In this document: piece by piece, positions 26,518 to 35,634 of the stretch
Position numbering within the stretch: the first letter of the stretch is position 1
How the letters are laid out: every line of letters starts with the position of its first letter
DNA from: Embleya sp045207655
GTDB taxonomy: Bacteria; Actinomycetota; Actinomycetes; Streptomycetales; Streptomycetaceae
Assembly: GCF_045207655.1 (NCBI RefSeq)
Contig: NZ_CP108784.1
Coordinates: 1,178,001-1,242,000 of the forward strand
Reading direction: 5' to 3'
DNA: 64,000 nucleotides
Position numbers and translations under genes: made by a program
Notes under the pieces: generated by a model
Seen by the model: only the letters and a program-made list of their open reading frames with translations
Told to the model about the DNA's origin: nothing
The model's database searches: none

Positions 26518-27093
26518 ATGGGAGTCAGTCTCGCCAAGGGCGGCAACGTATCCCTGTCCAAGGCCGCGCCCGGTCTCACCGCCGTCGCGGTGGGTCTCGG
26601 ATGGGATGCGCGCAGCACGACCGGTGCGGACTTCGACCTCGACGCGAGCGCACTGCTGCTCGGCAACGACGGTCGGGTGCTGTCCGATCTGCACTTCGTC
26701 TTCTACAACAACCTGACCAGCCCCGACGGCTCGGTCCAGCACACCGGCGACAACCTCACCGGTGAGGGCGAGGGCGACGACGAGACCGTCAACGTCGATC
26801 TCGCGTCCGTGCCCGGCGACGTCCAGCGGGTGGTCTTCCCCGTGTCGATCCACGACGCGGTGGCCCGGGACCAGTCCTTCGGCCAGGTGCGCAACGCCTA
26901 CATCCGGGTGGTCAACCGCGCGGACAACAACGAGCTCGCGCGCTACGACCTCACCGAGGACGCGTCCACCGAGACCGCGATGGTCTTCGGTGAGCTGTAC
27001 CGCAACGGCAACGAGTGGAAGTTCCGCGCGGTCGGCCAGGGCTACGCCTCGGGCCTGGCCGGCATCGCGAAGGACTTCGGCGTCAACGTCTGA
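26518..27093 (+). CDS. TerD-family protein
   Basis: A 191-residue TerD/CABP protein, a Ca2+-binding beta-sandwich linked to tellurite and other stress responses and common in multiple copies in streptomycetes. It opens MGVSLAKGGNVSLSKAAPGL and carries the conserved GWDARSTTGADFDLDASALLL. The acidic loops GEGEGDDETVNVDL and SIHDAVARDQSFGQVRNAYIRV follow, with the Asp pairs expected for Ca2+. The ATG has GGAAGGAAG upstream. It stands alone here, without the terA/B/C/Z genes, so a full tellurite cluster is not present. Confidence 0.92.
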   Translation: MGVSLAKGGNVSLSKAAPGLTAVAVGLGWDARSTTGADFDLDASALLLGNDGRVLSDLHFVFYNNLTSPDGSVQHTGDNLTGEGEGDDETVNVDLASVPGDVQRVVFPVSIHDAVARDQSFGQVRNAYIRVVNRADNNELARYDLTEDASTETAMVFGELYRNGNEWKFRAVGQGYASGLAGIAKDFGVNV

Positions 27094-27146
27094 GCCGATT
27101 CCCCCGGGGTCGACCCCGGCCGCACGACCCCCGCGCGAACGTGCGT

Positions 27147-27176
27147 CAGGGCCGCATCGTCCTCGGTGCGGCCCTG
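27147..27176 (+). terminator. terD terminator hairpin
   Basis: Perfect 10-base arms CAGGGCCGCA (27147-27156) and TGCGGCCCTG (27167-27176) with a 10-base loop, 54 bases after the terD stop. No T-run follows, as is common in actinomycetes. Confidence 0.7.
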
Positions 27177-27359
27177 CCGTCGGATCCGGGGGAACGATTT
27201 CGGGCGGGCGGCGGTTGATCCTGAACCGGAGCGGCATCGCATCCGGGTCACGGCACCGCGTCCGGGCAGCGCCCCGGCAGGCACAGCGGTCGCAGCACAG
27301 TGACATCGACCAGAGCGGCGGCGATCCGATCGCCCCGAACGAAACAAGGAGTGGGCGTC

Positions 27360-27479
27360 ATGGCCGGTCTCGACAAGCTGATCAAGAAGGCGACCGACTA
27401 CGCCAAGAAGAACCCGGACAAGGTCAAGTCCATCGTGGACAAGGTGAAGAAGCAGGCGGACAAGCGCAAGGGTCACTGA
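27360..27479 (+). CDS. 39-residue lysine-rich protein resembling MT0933-like antitoxins
   Basis: A very short gene with a clear AAGGAG box nine bases before its ATG. The product is 39 residues, a third of them Lys. It begins MAGLDKLIKKATDYAKKNPD and continues with KVKSIVDKVKKQADKRKGH. The pattern of DKL/DKV helices resembles the MT0933-like (PF14013) small proteins, named as antitoxins by prediction but not linked to any toxin here. It should form one amphipathic basic helix. It lies downstream of terD behind a terminator and is followed by the convergent TetR gene. A toxin partner was not found. Confidence 0.65.
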   Translation: MAGLDKLIKKATDYAKKNPDKVKSIVDKVKKQADKRKGH

Positions 27480-27522
27480 CCCCCACGCGCACCGGGCGCG
27501 CGGCCGTCTCCCCCGCCCGCCG

Positions 27523-28311
27523 CTACGGGAGCGGCCCGCCGCCCCGGGGGTCGCCGCGCATCGGCCCGGCGTCCCGGGCCGGGTCCGCGGGCGGTTCGGC
27601 CTGCTCCGGCCGCCGCAGCCGGTCGGCGAGCGCGTCGAATCCCGCCGCGAACGCGCTCGTGCTCGGCGCCGGCCCGGGGCCGCGCAGTCGGCCGGCGAGC
27701 GCGGAGCCCAACCCGGCCATCCGGGTCACCTCGTCGGCCATCGTCTCCACGTCGTCCGGCCACGGATAGTCGGGCCGCGCGAGGTAGAGCGCCACCAGGC
27801 CGTGCAGCGCCGCGAGCATCTGCAGGGTCAGTCGGGTCGGGTCGCCGACCAGGACACCGGCGTCCAGACACGGCTGGATCGCCTCGCCGACATAGGCCAG
27901 GCACGCGTCCGCCGCGGTCCACCCGCCCGCCGCGCCCGATCGCGGCCGCATCATCAACAGGCGGTACTGCACCGGGTGTTCGAGCCCGAAGCGGACGAAC
28001 GCGGCACCGCGCCGACGCATCGACTGGTACGGATCCGCGATGCCGTCGCCCACCTCGCGCATCCGCCGCCCGAGGTCCTCCCACACCGCGAGGCACACCG
28101 CCTCGACCAGCGCCTCCTTGTCCGCGAAGTGCAGGTACACCGACGGCGTCGTCACACCCACCCGCGCGGCGACCGCGCGCAGCGTGAGCGCGGACTCGTC
28201 GCCGGCCTCGTCGAGCAGCGCGGTCGCCGCGCGCAGGATCTCGTCGCGCAGCAGCGCGCCGTCCCCGGGACGGGCACGGGTACGGGCGCGGGATCGGCTG
28301 GTGGGCGGCAC
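27523..28311 (-). CDS. TetR-family transcriptional regulator
   Basis: A 262-residue repressor. The TetR helix-turn-helix is at about residues 22-68 (RDEILRAATALLDEAGD then LTLRAVAARVGVTTPSVYLHFADKEALV). A C-terminal WHG-like domain follows (MRRRGAAFVRFGLEHPVQYRLLM). GTG 28311 is chosen; a TTG at 28347 would place the start inside the palindrome at 28335-28361. It is divergent from a hotdog thioesterase, the likely target. The Pro/Asp-rich last 30 residues are outside the family domain. Confidence 0.85.
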   Translation of the reverse strand: MPPTSRSRARTRARPGDGALLRDEILRAATALLDEAGDESALTLRAVAARVGVTTPSVYLHFADKEALVEAVCLAVWEDLGRRMREVGDGIADPYQSMRRRGAAFVRFGLEHPVQYRLLMMRPRSGAAGGWTAADACLAYVGEAIQPCLDAGVLVGDPTRLTLQMLAALHGLVALYLARPDYPWPDDVETMADEVTRMAGLGSALAGRLRGPGPAPSTSAFAAGFDALADRLRRPEQAEPPADPARDAGPMRGDPRGGGPLP

Positions 28312-28334
28312 ACGTCCAGTTGACAGGCGCCGAC

Positions 28335-28361
28335 TTGACGCTGTCAACTTGACAGCGTCAA
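28335..28361. promoter_or_regulatory. Perfect double palindrome between tetR and thioesterase genes
   Basis: TTGACGCTGTCAA (28335-28347), one C, then its exact reverse complement TTGACAGCGTCAA (28349-28361). Each 13-base arm is itself a TTGAC/GTCAA dyad, so two repressor dimers could bind side by side. A further TTGACAG half-site is at 28320-28326. The TTGACA in the right arm equals a consensus -35 box toward the thioesterase gene. Most likely the operator of the TetR protein. Confidence 0.75.
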
Positions 28362-28380
28362 CTCAGGTGAGGGGTTCGGG

Positions 28381-28830
28381 ATGAGCACTACGTCGTCGAC
28401 CGCGGGACCGACCGGTCTGGAACAGCTCCAGGCCTTGCGGGACCACGGCATGCCCACGGGGATCGGCCCGTTCATCGGCATGGAGCCGGAAGAGGTCGAG
28501 GACGGCCGGATCGTGTTCGGCGCGTCCGCCCGGCCCGAGTTCGCCAACCCGATCGGCACCATGCACGGCGGCATCGCGGCCACGCTGCTGGACTCCGCGA
28601 TGGCCTGCGCGGTGCACACCACCCTGCCGCCCGCGACCGGGTACACCTCGCTCGACATCTCGGTGCGCTACCTGCGCCCGGGCCCGCTCGACGGCAGCAA
28701 GCTGCGCGCCGAGGGCCGGGTGATCCACCGCGGTCGCACGATCCGCACCGCCGAGGCCGAACTCACCGACCACCGAGGCCGCCTGCTCGCCACCGCGACC
28801 ACGACCTGCCTGCTCATGCCGCTGGGGTGA
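28381..28830 (+). CDS. PaaI-type hotdog thioesterase
   Basis: A 149-residue hotdog-fold enzyme likely to hydrolyse aryl- or acyl-CoA thioesters. The family core is HGGIAATLLDSAMACAVHTT (about residues 61-80), where the His-Gly-Gly and the Asp in the helix supply the active site. It continues with YTSLDISVRYLRPGPLDGS and AEGRVIHRGRTIRTAEAEL. It sits directly after the TetR operator and is probably repressed by that regulator. Substrate unknown. Confidence 0.88.
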   Translation: MSTTSSTAGPTGLEQLQALRDHGMPTGIGPFIGMEPEEVEDGRIVFGASARPEFANPIGTMHGGIAATLLDSAMACAVHTTLPPATGYTSLDISVRYLRPGPLDGSKLRAEGRVIHRGRTIRTAEAELTDHRGRLLATATTTCLLMPLG

Positions 28831-28885
28831 CACCGCGAAGCCGGCGGTCGGGCGGTGCCTCGGGCGCCGGCCGACCGGCGGCGGA

Positions 28886-29806
28886 TCACACCCCGTGCTC
28901 GCCGATGCGCTCGACGCCGGCCGGCAGGCGGTCGGGGGTCAGGAAGGCGCGCAGTTCCTCGCGGAAGGCGCGCGCGGCGTGGGTGAGCGCGGCGTCGCTG
29001 CGGTGGGCCAGGGCAATGGTGCGGGACAGGCCGGGCGGGGTGAGCGGCGTCGCGGTCAGGCCCGGTCGGCCGACCAGCACCATGCTCGGCACGATGGCCG
29101 GTCCCAGGCCCACCTCCACGAACCGCAACACCGCGTCCATCTCACCGCCCTCGATCGCGAACTCCGGCTCGAAACCCGCCTCGTGACACGCGGTCAGGGT
29201 CGACTCGCGCAGGTCGTAGCCGTCCCGGAACATCACCAGCCGCACCCCCCGCAGCGCCTCGATCGGCACGGTCGCGCCGGCCACCGGCGGCGTGCCCGCG
29301 AGCACCAGATCCTCGCGCAGCAGCGGCTCGGTGGTCAGCGCCGCGCCGACCCCCTGCGGCGGCACCACGATCAGCGCCAGGTCCAGGTCGCCGCGCAGCA
29401 GAGCGCGGACCAGGTCCCGCGAGCCGTTCTCGTCGACCAGCAGCCGGATGCCCGCGTAGCGGGCCTGGAAGCTGCGCAACACCTCGGCCAGCAGGCTGGC
29501 GGACAACGACGGGGTCGCGCCGATCCGGACCCGGCCCGAGCGCAGCCCGACCAGCTCGGCCACCTCCAGGTGCGCGACGTCCACGTCCGCCAGGATCCGC
29601 CGCGCGATCGGCAGCAGCCGCTCCCCCGCCGGGGTCAGCGCGATGTTGCCGCGTACACGGGTGAACAGTTCGGCGCCCAACTCGTGCTCCAGGGCCCGGA
29701 TCTGCTTGGACAACGACGGCTGGGCGACGTGCGTACGCGCCGCCGCGCGGGTGAAGTGCCGGGTCTCGGCGACCGCGACGAAGTAGACGAGCTGCCGGAA
29801 CTGCAT
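28886..29806 (-). CDS. LysR-family regulator beside the succinate dehydrogenase genes
   Basis: A 306-residue LysR regulator. The winged helix covers residues 1-60 (MQFRQLVYFVAVAETRHFTR, then AARTHVAQPSLSKQIRALEHELG). The effector-binding domain follows (VRIGATPSLSASLLAEVLRSF onward). It is divergent from the three-gene complex II operon, a layout seen in many actinomycetes. A LysR-type T-N11-A palindrome lies in the 88-base gap. Probable control of the respiratory operon; the co-inducer is unknown. Confidence 0.9.
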   Translation of the reverse strand: MQFRQLVYFVAVAETRHFTRAAARTHVAQPSLSKQIRALEHELGAELFTRVRGNIALTPAGERLLPIARRILADVDVAHLEVAELVGLRSGRVRIGATPSLSASLLAEVLRSFQARYAGIRLLVDENGSRDLVRALLRGDLDLALIVVPPQGVGAALTTEPLLREDLVLAGTPPVAGATVPIEALRGVRLVMFRDGYDLRESTLTACHEAGFEPEFAIEGGEMDAVLRFVEVGLGPAIVPSMVLVGRPGLTATPLTPPGLSRTIALAHRSDAALTHAARAFREELRAFLTPDRLPAGVERIGEHGV

Positions 29807-29820
29807 GCCTTCAGCCTTGC

Positions 29821-29835
29821 ATAGCCGACGGCTAT
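29821..29835. promoter_or_regulatory. LysR box (T-N11-A palindrome)
   Basis: ATAGCCGACGGCTAT is a perfect dyad (arms ATAGCC/GGCTAT, spacer GAC) with the T-N11-A spacing, 14 bases upstream of the lysR start and 59 bases before sdhC. The fit to a LysR auto/target site is strong. Confidence 0.7.
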
Positions 29836-29894
29836 CGAAACGAGGCATTTCCGATCTTGGACGGCATGACCTTGGTCCGCCTACCGTCGAACCC

Positions 29895-30608
29895 ATGGCG
29901 ACCCTGACCCGCGCGCCCGGTTCCGCCGGGCAGCGCAGGCAGGGAGCGTCGCACCGCTCGACCGTCATGATGAAAGTCGCGATGGCGCTCAGCGGTGCCG
30001 TGCTCCTTGCCTATCTGACCGTCCACATGTTGGGCAATCTGAAGATCTTCTTCGGCGAGTCGAGCTTCGACCACTACGCACACTGGCTGCGCACCATCGG
30101 CGAGCCGCTGGTCCCGCACGAGGGCACCCTGTGGATCATCCGGGTGGGCCTGACCGCGGCCGTGCTCGTGCACATGGCGATGGCGATCCTGCTCACCCGA
30201 CGCGCGCGCCGGGCGCGGCCGGTCAAGTACGTGCACCGCCCGCCGGTCCAGGGCTCGTACGCCGCGCGCACGATGCGCTGGGGCGGTGTGATCATCGCCC
30301 TGTTCGTGGTCTACCACCTGCTCGACCTCACCGTCGGGGTGGCCAATCCGGTCGGCGCCTCGGGCAAGCCGTACACCAACGTCACCGCCGACTTCGAGCA
30401 CTGGTACATCACCGCGATCTACACGGTCGCGGTCGTGGCGGTCGGCTTCCACCTGCGTCACGGCGTGTGGAGCATGACCCGCTCGCTCGGCCGGCAACGC
30501 CCGGGCACCGAGCGGCTGATGGGTCGGATCGCGACCGGATACGCCGTGTTCATGACGGTCGGATTCCTCTCCGTGCCGTTCGCCGTGACCGTCGGAATCG
30601 TGGGGTGA
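29895..30608 (+). CDS. sdhC: Succinate dehydrogenase/fumarate reductase cytochrome b558 subunit
   Basis: A 237-residue membrane anchor of complex II, of the single-subunit di-heme type (Bacillus SdhC/TIGR02046 group). Five helices are visible, for example VAMALSGAVLLAYLTVHMLG and VGLTAAVLVHMAMAILL. Each of the helices that should hold heme has a His (TVHML, LVHMA, VYHLL, GFHLRHGVW). The ATG at 29895 is taken because it gives the normal length. It transfers electrons from the iron-sulfur subunit to menaquinone. First gene of the sdhCAB operon. Confidence 0.9.
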   Translation: MATLTRAPGSAGQRRQGASHRSTVMMKVAMALSGAVLLAYLTVHMLGNLKIFFGESSFDHYAHWLRTIGEPLVPHEGTLWIIRVGLTAAVLVHMAMAILLTRRARRARPVKYVHRPPVQGSYAARTMRWGGVIIALFVVYHLLDLTVGVANPVGASGKPYTNVTADFEHWYITAIYTVAVVAVGFHLRHGVWSMTRSLGRQRPGTERLMGRIATGYAVFMTVGFLSVPFAVTVGIVG

Positions 30609-30613
30609 ACGTG

Positions 30614-32622
<2,009 letters not shown>

Positions 32623-32626
<4 letters not shown>

Positions 32627-33369
32627 AGCTCACCCTGCGCATCTGGCGGCAGAAGGGCCCGGCGGATCGGGGCGGCATGGTCGCCTACGACGTGCCGGAC
32701 GCGTCGGCCGACATGTCGTTCCTGGAACTGCTGGACGTGCTCAACGAGCGGCTCACCGAGCGCGGCGACGAGCCCGTCGCCTTCGACCACGACTGCCGCG
32801 AGGGCATCTGCGGCGCGTGCAGCCTGGTCATCGACGGGGTGCCGCACGGGCCGCAGAAGGCCACCACGACCTGCCAGCTCCACCTGCGGCACTTCCGCGA
32901 CGGGCAGACCATCGACGTCGAGCCGTGGCGCGCCGCGGCCTTCCCGGTGGTCAAGGACCTGGTGGTGGATCGCTCCGGCCTGGACCGGATCATCGAGGCC
33001 GGCGGGTACGTCACCGCGCCCACCGGCTCGGCCCCCGAGGCGCACGCGACGCCGATCCCCAAGGCCGACGCGGACGCCGCGTTCGAGGCCGCGACCTGCA
33101 TCGGCTGCGGCGCGTGCGTGGCGGCGTGTCCGAACGGGTCGGCGATGTTGTTCACCGCCGCTAAGGCCACCCACCTGGGTTTGCTGCCGCAGGGTGCGGT
33201 GGAGCAGGACACGCGCGTCGAGGCGATGATCCACGCTCACGACGACGCGGACTTCGGTGGTTGCACCAACACCGGCGAGTGCACCGCGGTGTGCCCGAAG
33301 GGCATTCCGCTGGGGGTCATCGGGCGGTTCAACGGGGACGTGCTCTCTGCCGCGTGGCGGGGGCGCTGA
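32623..33369 (+). CDS. sdhB: Succinate dehydrogenase/fumarate reductase iron-sulfur subunit
   Basis: A 248-residue electron-transfer subunit. The [2Fe-2S] cluster ligands lie in CREGICGACSLVIDG and the later TTTCQLHL (about residues 65-90). The ferredoxin-like half carries CIGCGACVAACPNGS and GCTNTGECTAVCPKGIPL for the [4Fe-4S] and [3Fe-4S] clusters. It passes electrons from SdhA to the cytochrome b subunit. The start overlaps the sdhA stop by four bases. It ends the operon, directly before an intergenic hairpin-repeat array. Confidence 0.93.
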
Positions 33370-33426
33370 GGGGTGCTGTGCTCGTCGCCGCATGGCGCTG
33401 CACCTGGCCGCGTTGCGGCCGGTTGG

Positions 33427-33726
33427 CCTCAAACGCCGGCCGGGCTGGGACTTGAGGCCGGCCGCCCGGACGGGCTGCGGGTCCTTGGCCTCAAACGCCG
33501 GCCGGGCTGGGATTTGAGACCCGTCACCGGGACGGGCTGCGGGTCCTTGGCCCCAGACGCCGGCCGGGCTGAATGGGGCTTGGTCGCCCGGGCGGCTGTG
33601 GTCGGGCTCCACGGTCCAGCCCGCGGCCGGTTGGCCTCGAACGCCGGCCGGGCTGGGATTTGAGGCAGGCCGCCGGGACGGGCTGCGGGTCCTTGGCCCC
33701 AGGCGCCGGCCGGGCTGAATGGGGCT
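33427..33726. repeat. Five-copy intergenic hairpin repeat (ACGCCGGCCGGGCT core)
   Basis: Copies at 33427-33457, 33489-33518, 33549-33579, 33635-33665 and 33697-33726 share the core ACGCCGGCCGGGCTG. Copies 1, 2 and 4 have outer arms CTCAAA/TTTGAG that pair; copies 3 and 5 have CCCCA/TGGGG arms instead, so pairing is kept while the sequence differs. The usual step is 60-62 bases. This looks like the small repeat CTCAAACGCCGG...GGGCTGG-TTGAG that is widespread between genes in Streptomyces. Nothing else is seen in 33370-33811. Confidence 0.75.
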
Positions 33727-33811
33727 TGGTCGCGCGGGCGGGCTGCGGTTGGGCGGGGGTGGACGCCGGCCGGCCGGGGTGGGGGTGGCCGGGCGGCGTT
33801 CGAGGTTGGGG

Positions 33812-34588
33812 TCAGGGGGAGGTGATGGGGGCGCCTCCCCTGCCGCGCAAGGGGTAGTCCTGGGCGGCTTCGAGGTGGCGTACCGATTCGCGGTAGACCT
33901 CGGATTCGTCGCCGGCCTCGATCAGGGCGATCAGGCGCTCGTGGTCACGCAGGCCGGCGCGGCGGACGCGTTCGCCCGTGTCGGCCAAAGCCTCCTGGGC
34001 CCATTCGCGTTCCTGTTGCGCCCACAACACCTCGACCGCGCCGAGCAGGATCTTCATCGTCTCGTTGCCGCACAGCAGCACCAGGGCCTCGTGGAAGTCG
34101 CGACCGGCGCGGATGTAGGCCGGTCCGTCCTCGACCGCGCGCTCCATCCGCGCGTGCACCTCGCGCAACCACGGCAGCACCTCGGTGGCCCGGTCCGGGC
34201 GCGCCGCGCACAACGCCGCGCAGACCGGTTCCAGCCGGCGCAGCGCCTGCGCGAGGTCGTCCAGGCGGACCTGGCGCGCGTGCATGACCATGCCGAACAT
34301 GTGCGCCGCGTCCGCCGGTTGCGGGACGTGCACCACCGCGCCGCCGGTGTTGCCGCGCTTGACCGTGATCAGGCCCTCGGTCTCCAGGATCCGGAACGCC
34401 TGGCGCAGCGTGGTGCGGCCGACGCCGAACTCGGCGATCAGGTCGTCCTGTTTGGGCAGCATGTCGCCGTCCCGCAGCGGACCGTCCAGGATCCGGCGGC
34501 GCAGCCGGCGGGCGAGTTCGTCCGCGATGCCGGCGTTGCGCAGGGATCGCTCGGTGCCGGATCGGACCGGCTGCGCCGCCGGGTTCAC
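33812..34588 (-). CDS. GntR/FadR-family regulator
   Basis: A 258-residue regulator starting at GTG that overlaps the aldo/keto reductase stop (GTGA). The GntR winged helix is at about residues 20-90 (ELARRLRRRILDGPLRDGD, then LIAEFGVGRTTLRQAFRILE and LITVKRGNTGGAVVHVP). An FCD-type helical C-terminal domain follows, with likely metal-binding residues in RDFHEALVLLCGN and LRDHERLIALIEAG. It probably regulates its own operon, and the dyads at 35548-35586 are candidate sites. Confidence 0.86.
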   Translation of the reverse strand: MNPAAQPVRSGTERSLRNAGIADELARRLRRRILDGPLRDGDMLPKQDDLIAEFGVGRTTLRQAFRILETEGLITVKRGNTGGAVVHVPQPADAAHMFGMVMHARQVRLDDLAQALRRLEPVCAALCAARPDRATEVLPWLREVHARMERAVEDGPAYIRAGRDFHEALVLLCGNETMKILLGAVEVLWAQQEREWAQEALADTGERVRRAGLRDHERLIALIEAGDESEVYRESVRHLEAAQDYPLRGRGGAPITSP

Positions 34589-35520
34589 GCCGGTACCGCC
34601 GCGGCGAGTTCGGCGATCTCGGCGACCTGGATCGCGGTGAGGTCCACGATCGCGGCCGCGTTGGCCGCGACCTGCTCGGGACGGGTCGCGCCGACCAGTA
34701 CCGACGCCACCTCGGGTTGCGCGGCCAACCAGGACAGCGCGAGGGCGAGCAGGGTCAGGCCCTGGCTCTCGGCATAGGCGGTGAGCCGCTCGACGATCGC
34801 GAAGTTGTCGTCGGTGGCCACGGCCTGCGCGAAGCGCGGGATGGCCGCGAACCGGCTGTCCTGCGGGAACTCCTCGCCGCGCCGGTACTTGCCGCTGAGC
34901 AGGCCGGACGCGAGCGGGAAGTACGGGATGACGCCGACACCGAAGTGTCGGGCCGCGGGCACCATGTCCCGCTCGACGGTGCGCTCCAGCAGGCTCCACT
35001 CGATCTGCGCGGCCACGAAGCGCGTGGAGCCGGCGAGGTGTGCGGCGTCGGCGAGTTGCCACGCGGCGAGGTTGGAGGTGCCCGCGTAGCGCACCTTGCC
35101 CGCCCGGACCAGGTCGTCGAGCGCGCTGAGCGTCTCCTCGATCGGGGTCTCCGGGTCGGCGTAGTGCTGGTAGTACAGGTCGATGTGGTCGGTGCCCAGG
35201 CGCCGAAGGCTGTTCTCGCAGCTCCGCACGATGTGCCGGCGCGAGGACCCGCGGCCGTACGGGCCCTCGGCCACCTTCGCGCCGAACTTGGTGGCCACGA
35301 CCACGTCCTCGCGGCGGCTCCCGAGTGCCTTGCCGAGCAGCACCTCGGATTTCCCGCCGCCGTACATGTCGGCGGTGTCGAACAGGGTCACCCCGGCGTC
35401 GAGCGCGGCGCCGACCACCTTGTCGGCACCGTCCTGGTCGATCCGCATCCCGAAGTTGTTGCAGCCGAGGCCGATCGCGGAGACCTTCAGACCCGACTTG
35501 CCCACGGTGGTGTAGCGCAC
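34585..35520 (-). CDS. Aldo/keto reductase
   Basis: A 311-residue NADPH-dependent oxidoreductase with a TIM barrel. The catalytic Asp and Tyr are in GVTLFDTADMYGGGKSE, the Lys in VVVATKFGAKV, and the His in DLYYQHYADPETP. The NADPH-binding end is SVLVGATRPEQV. It starts at GTG with GGGAGC upstream and is followed by an overlapping GntR regulator. It resembles the L-glyceraldehyde-3-phosphate reductase/YghZ-like group. The true substrate may be a sugar or another aldehyde. Confidence 0.9.
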   Translation of the reverse strand: MRYTTVGKSGLKVSAIGLGCNNFGMRIDQDGADKVVGAALDAGVTLFDTADMYGGGKSEVLLGKALGSRREDVVVATKFGAKVAEGPYGRGSSRRHIVRSCENSLRRLGTDHIDLYYQHYADPETPIEETLSALDDLVRAGKVRYAGTSNLAAWQLADAAHLAGSTRFVAAQIEWSLLERTVERDMVPAARHFGVGVIPYFPLASGLLSGKYRRGEEFPQDSRFAAIPRFAQAVATDDNFAIVERLTAYAESQGLTLLALALSWLAAQPEVASVLVGATRPEQVAANAAAIVDLTAIQVAEIAELAAAVPA

Positions 35521-35547
35521 GCTCAGCTCCCGTCGTCTTGTTCACCC

Positions 35548-35586
35548 ATCATAGCCATGATAGCCATGACACATCGTCAGCTGACG
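35548..35586. promoter_or_regulatory. Dyads in the AKR/dehydrase divergent promoter
   Basis: ATCAT-AGCC-ATGAT (35548-35561) is a dyad that is partly repeated as ATAGCCATGA at 35560-35569. Then CGTCAGCTGACG (35575-35586) is a perfect 12-base palindrome with a further CGTCAG at 35590-35595. They lie between two divergent starts and fit GntR-type operator sizes. Confidence 0.5.
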
Positions 35587-35634
35587 CCTCGTCAGCCGTG
35601 CTGCGATCCGACACCACCACGAGGGTAGGCACTC

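Noticed and set aside
26518..27479. TerD plus small protein as a phage-defence or tellurite cluster
   Set aside because: Only one ter gene is present, with no terA/B/C/Z or helicase/nuclease partners, so no system is claimed.
33427..33726. CRISPR-like array after sdhB
   Set aside because: The step is 60-86 bases with two alternating repeat types, the intervening sequence is itself repeated, and no cas genes are present.
34717..35628. Plus-strand frame antisense to the aldo/keto reductase
   Set aside because: It mirrors a well-supported enzyme gene and encodes Arg/Val/Gly-rich sequence without motifs.
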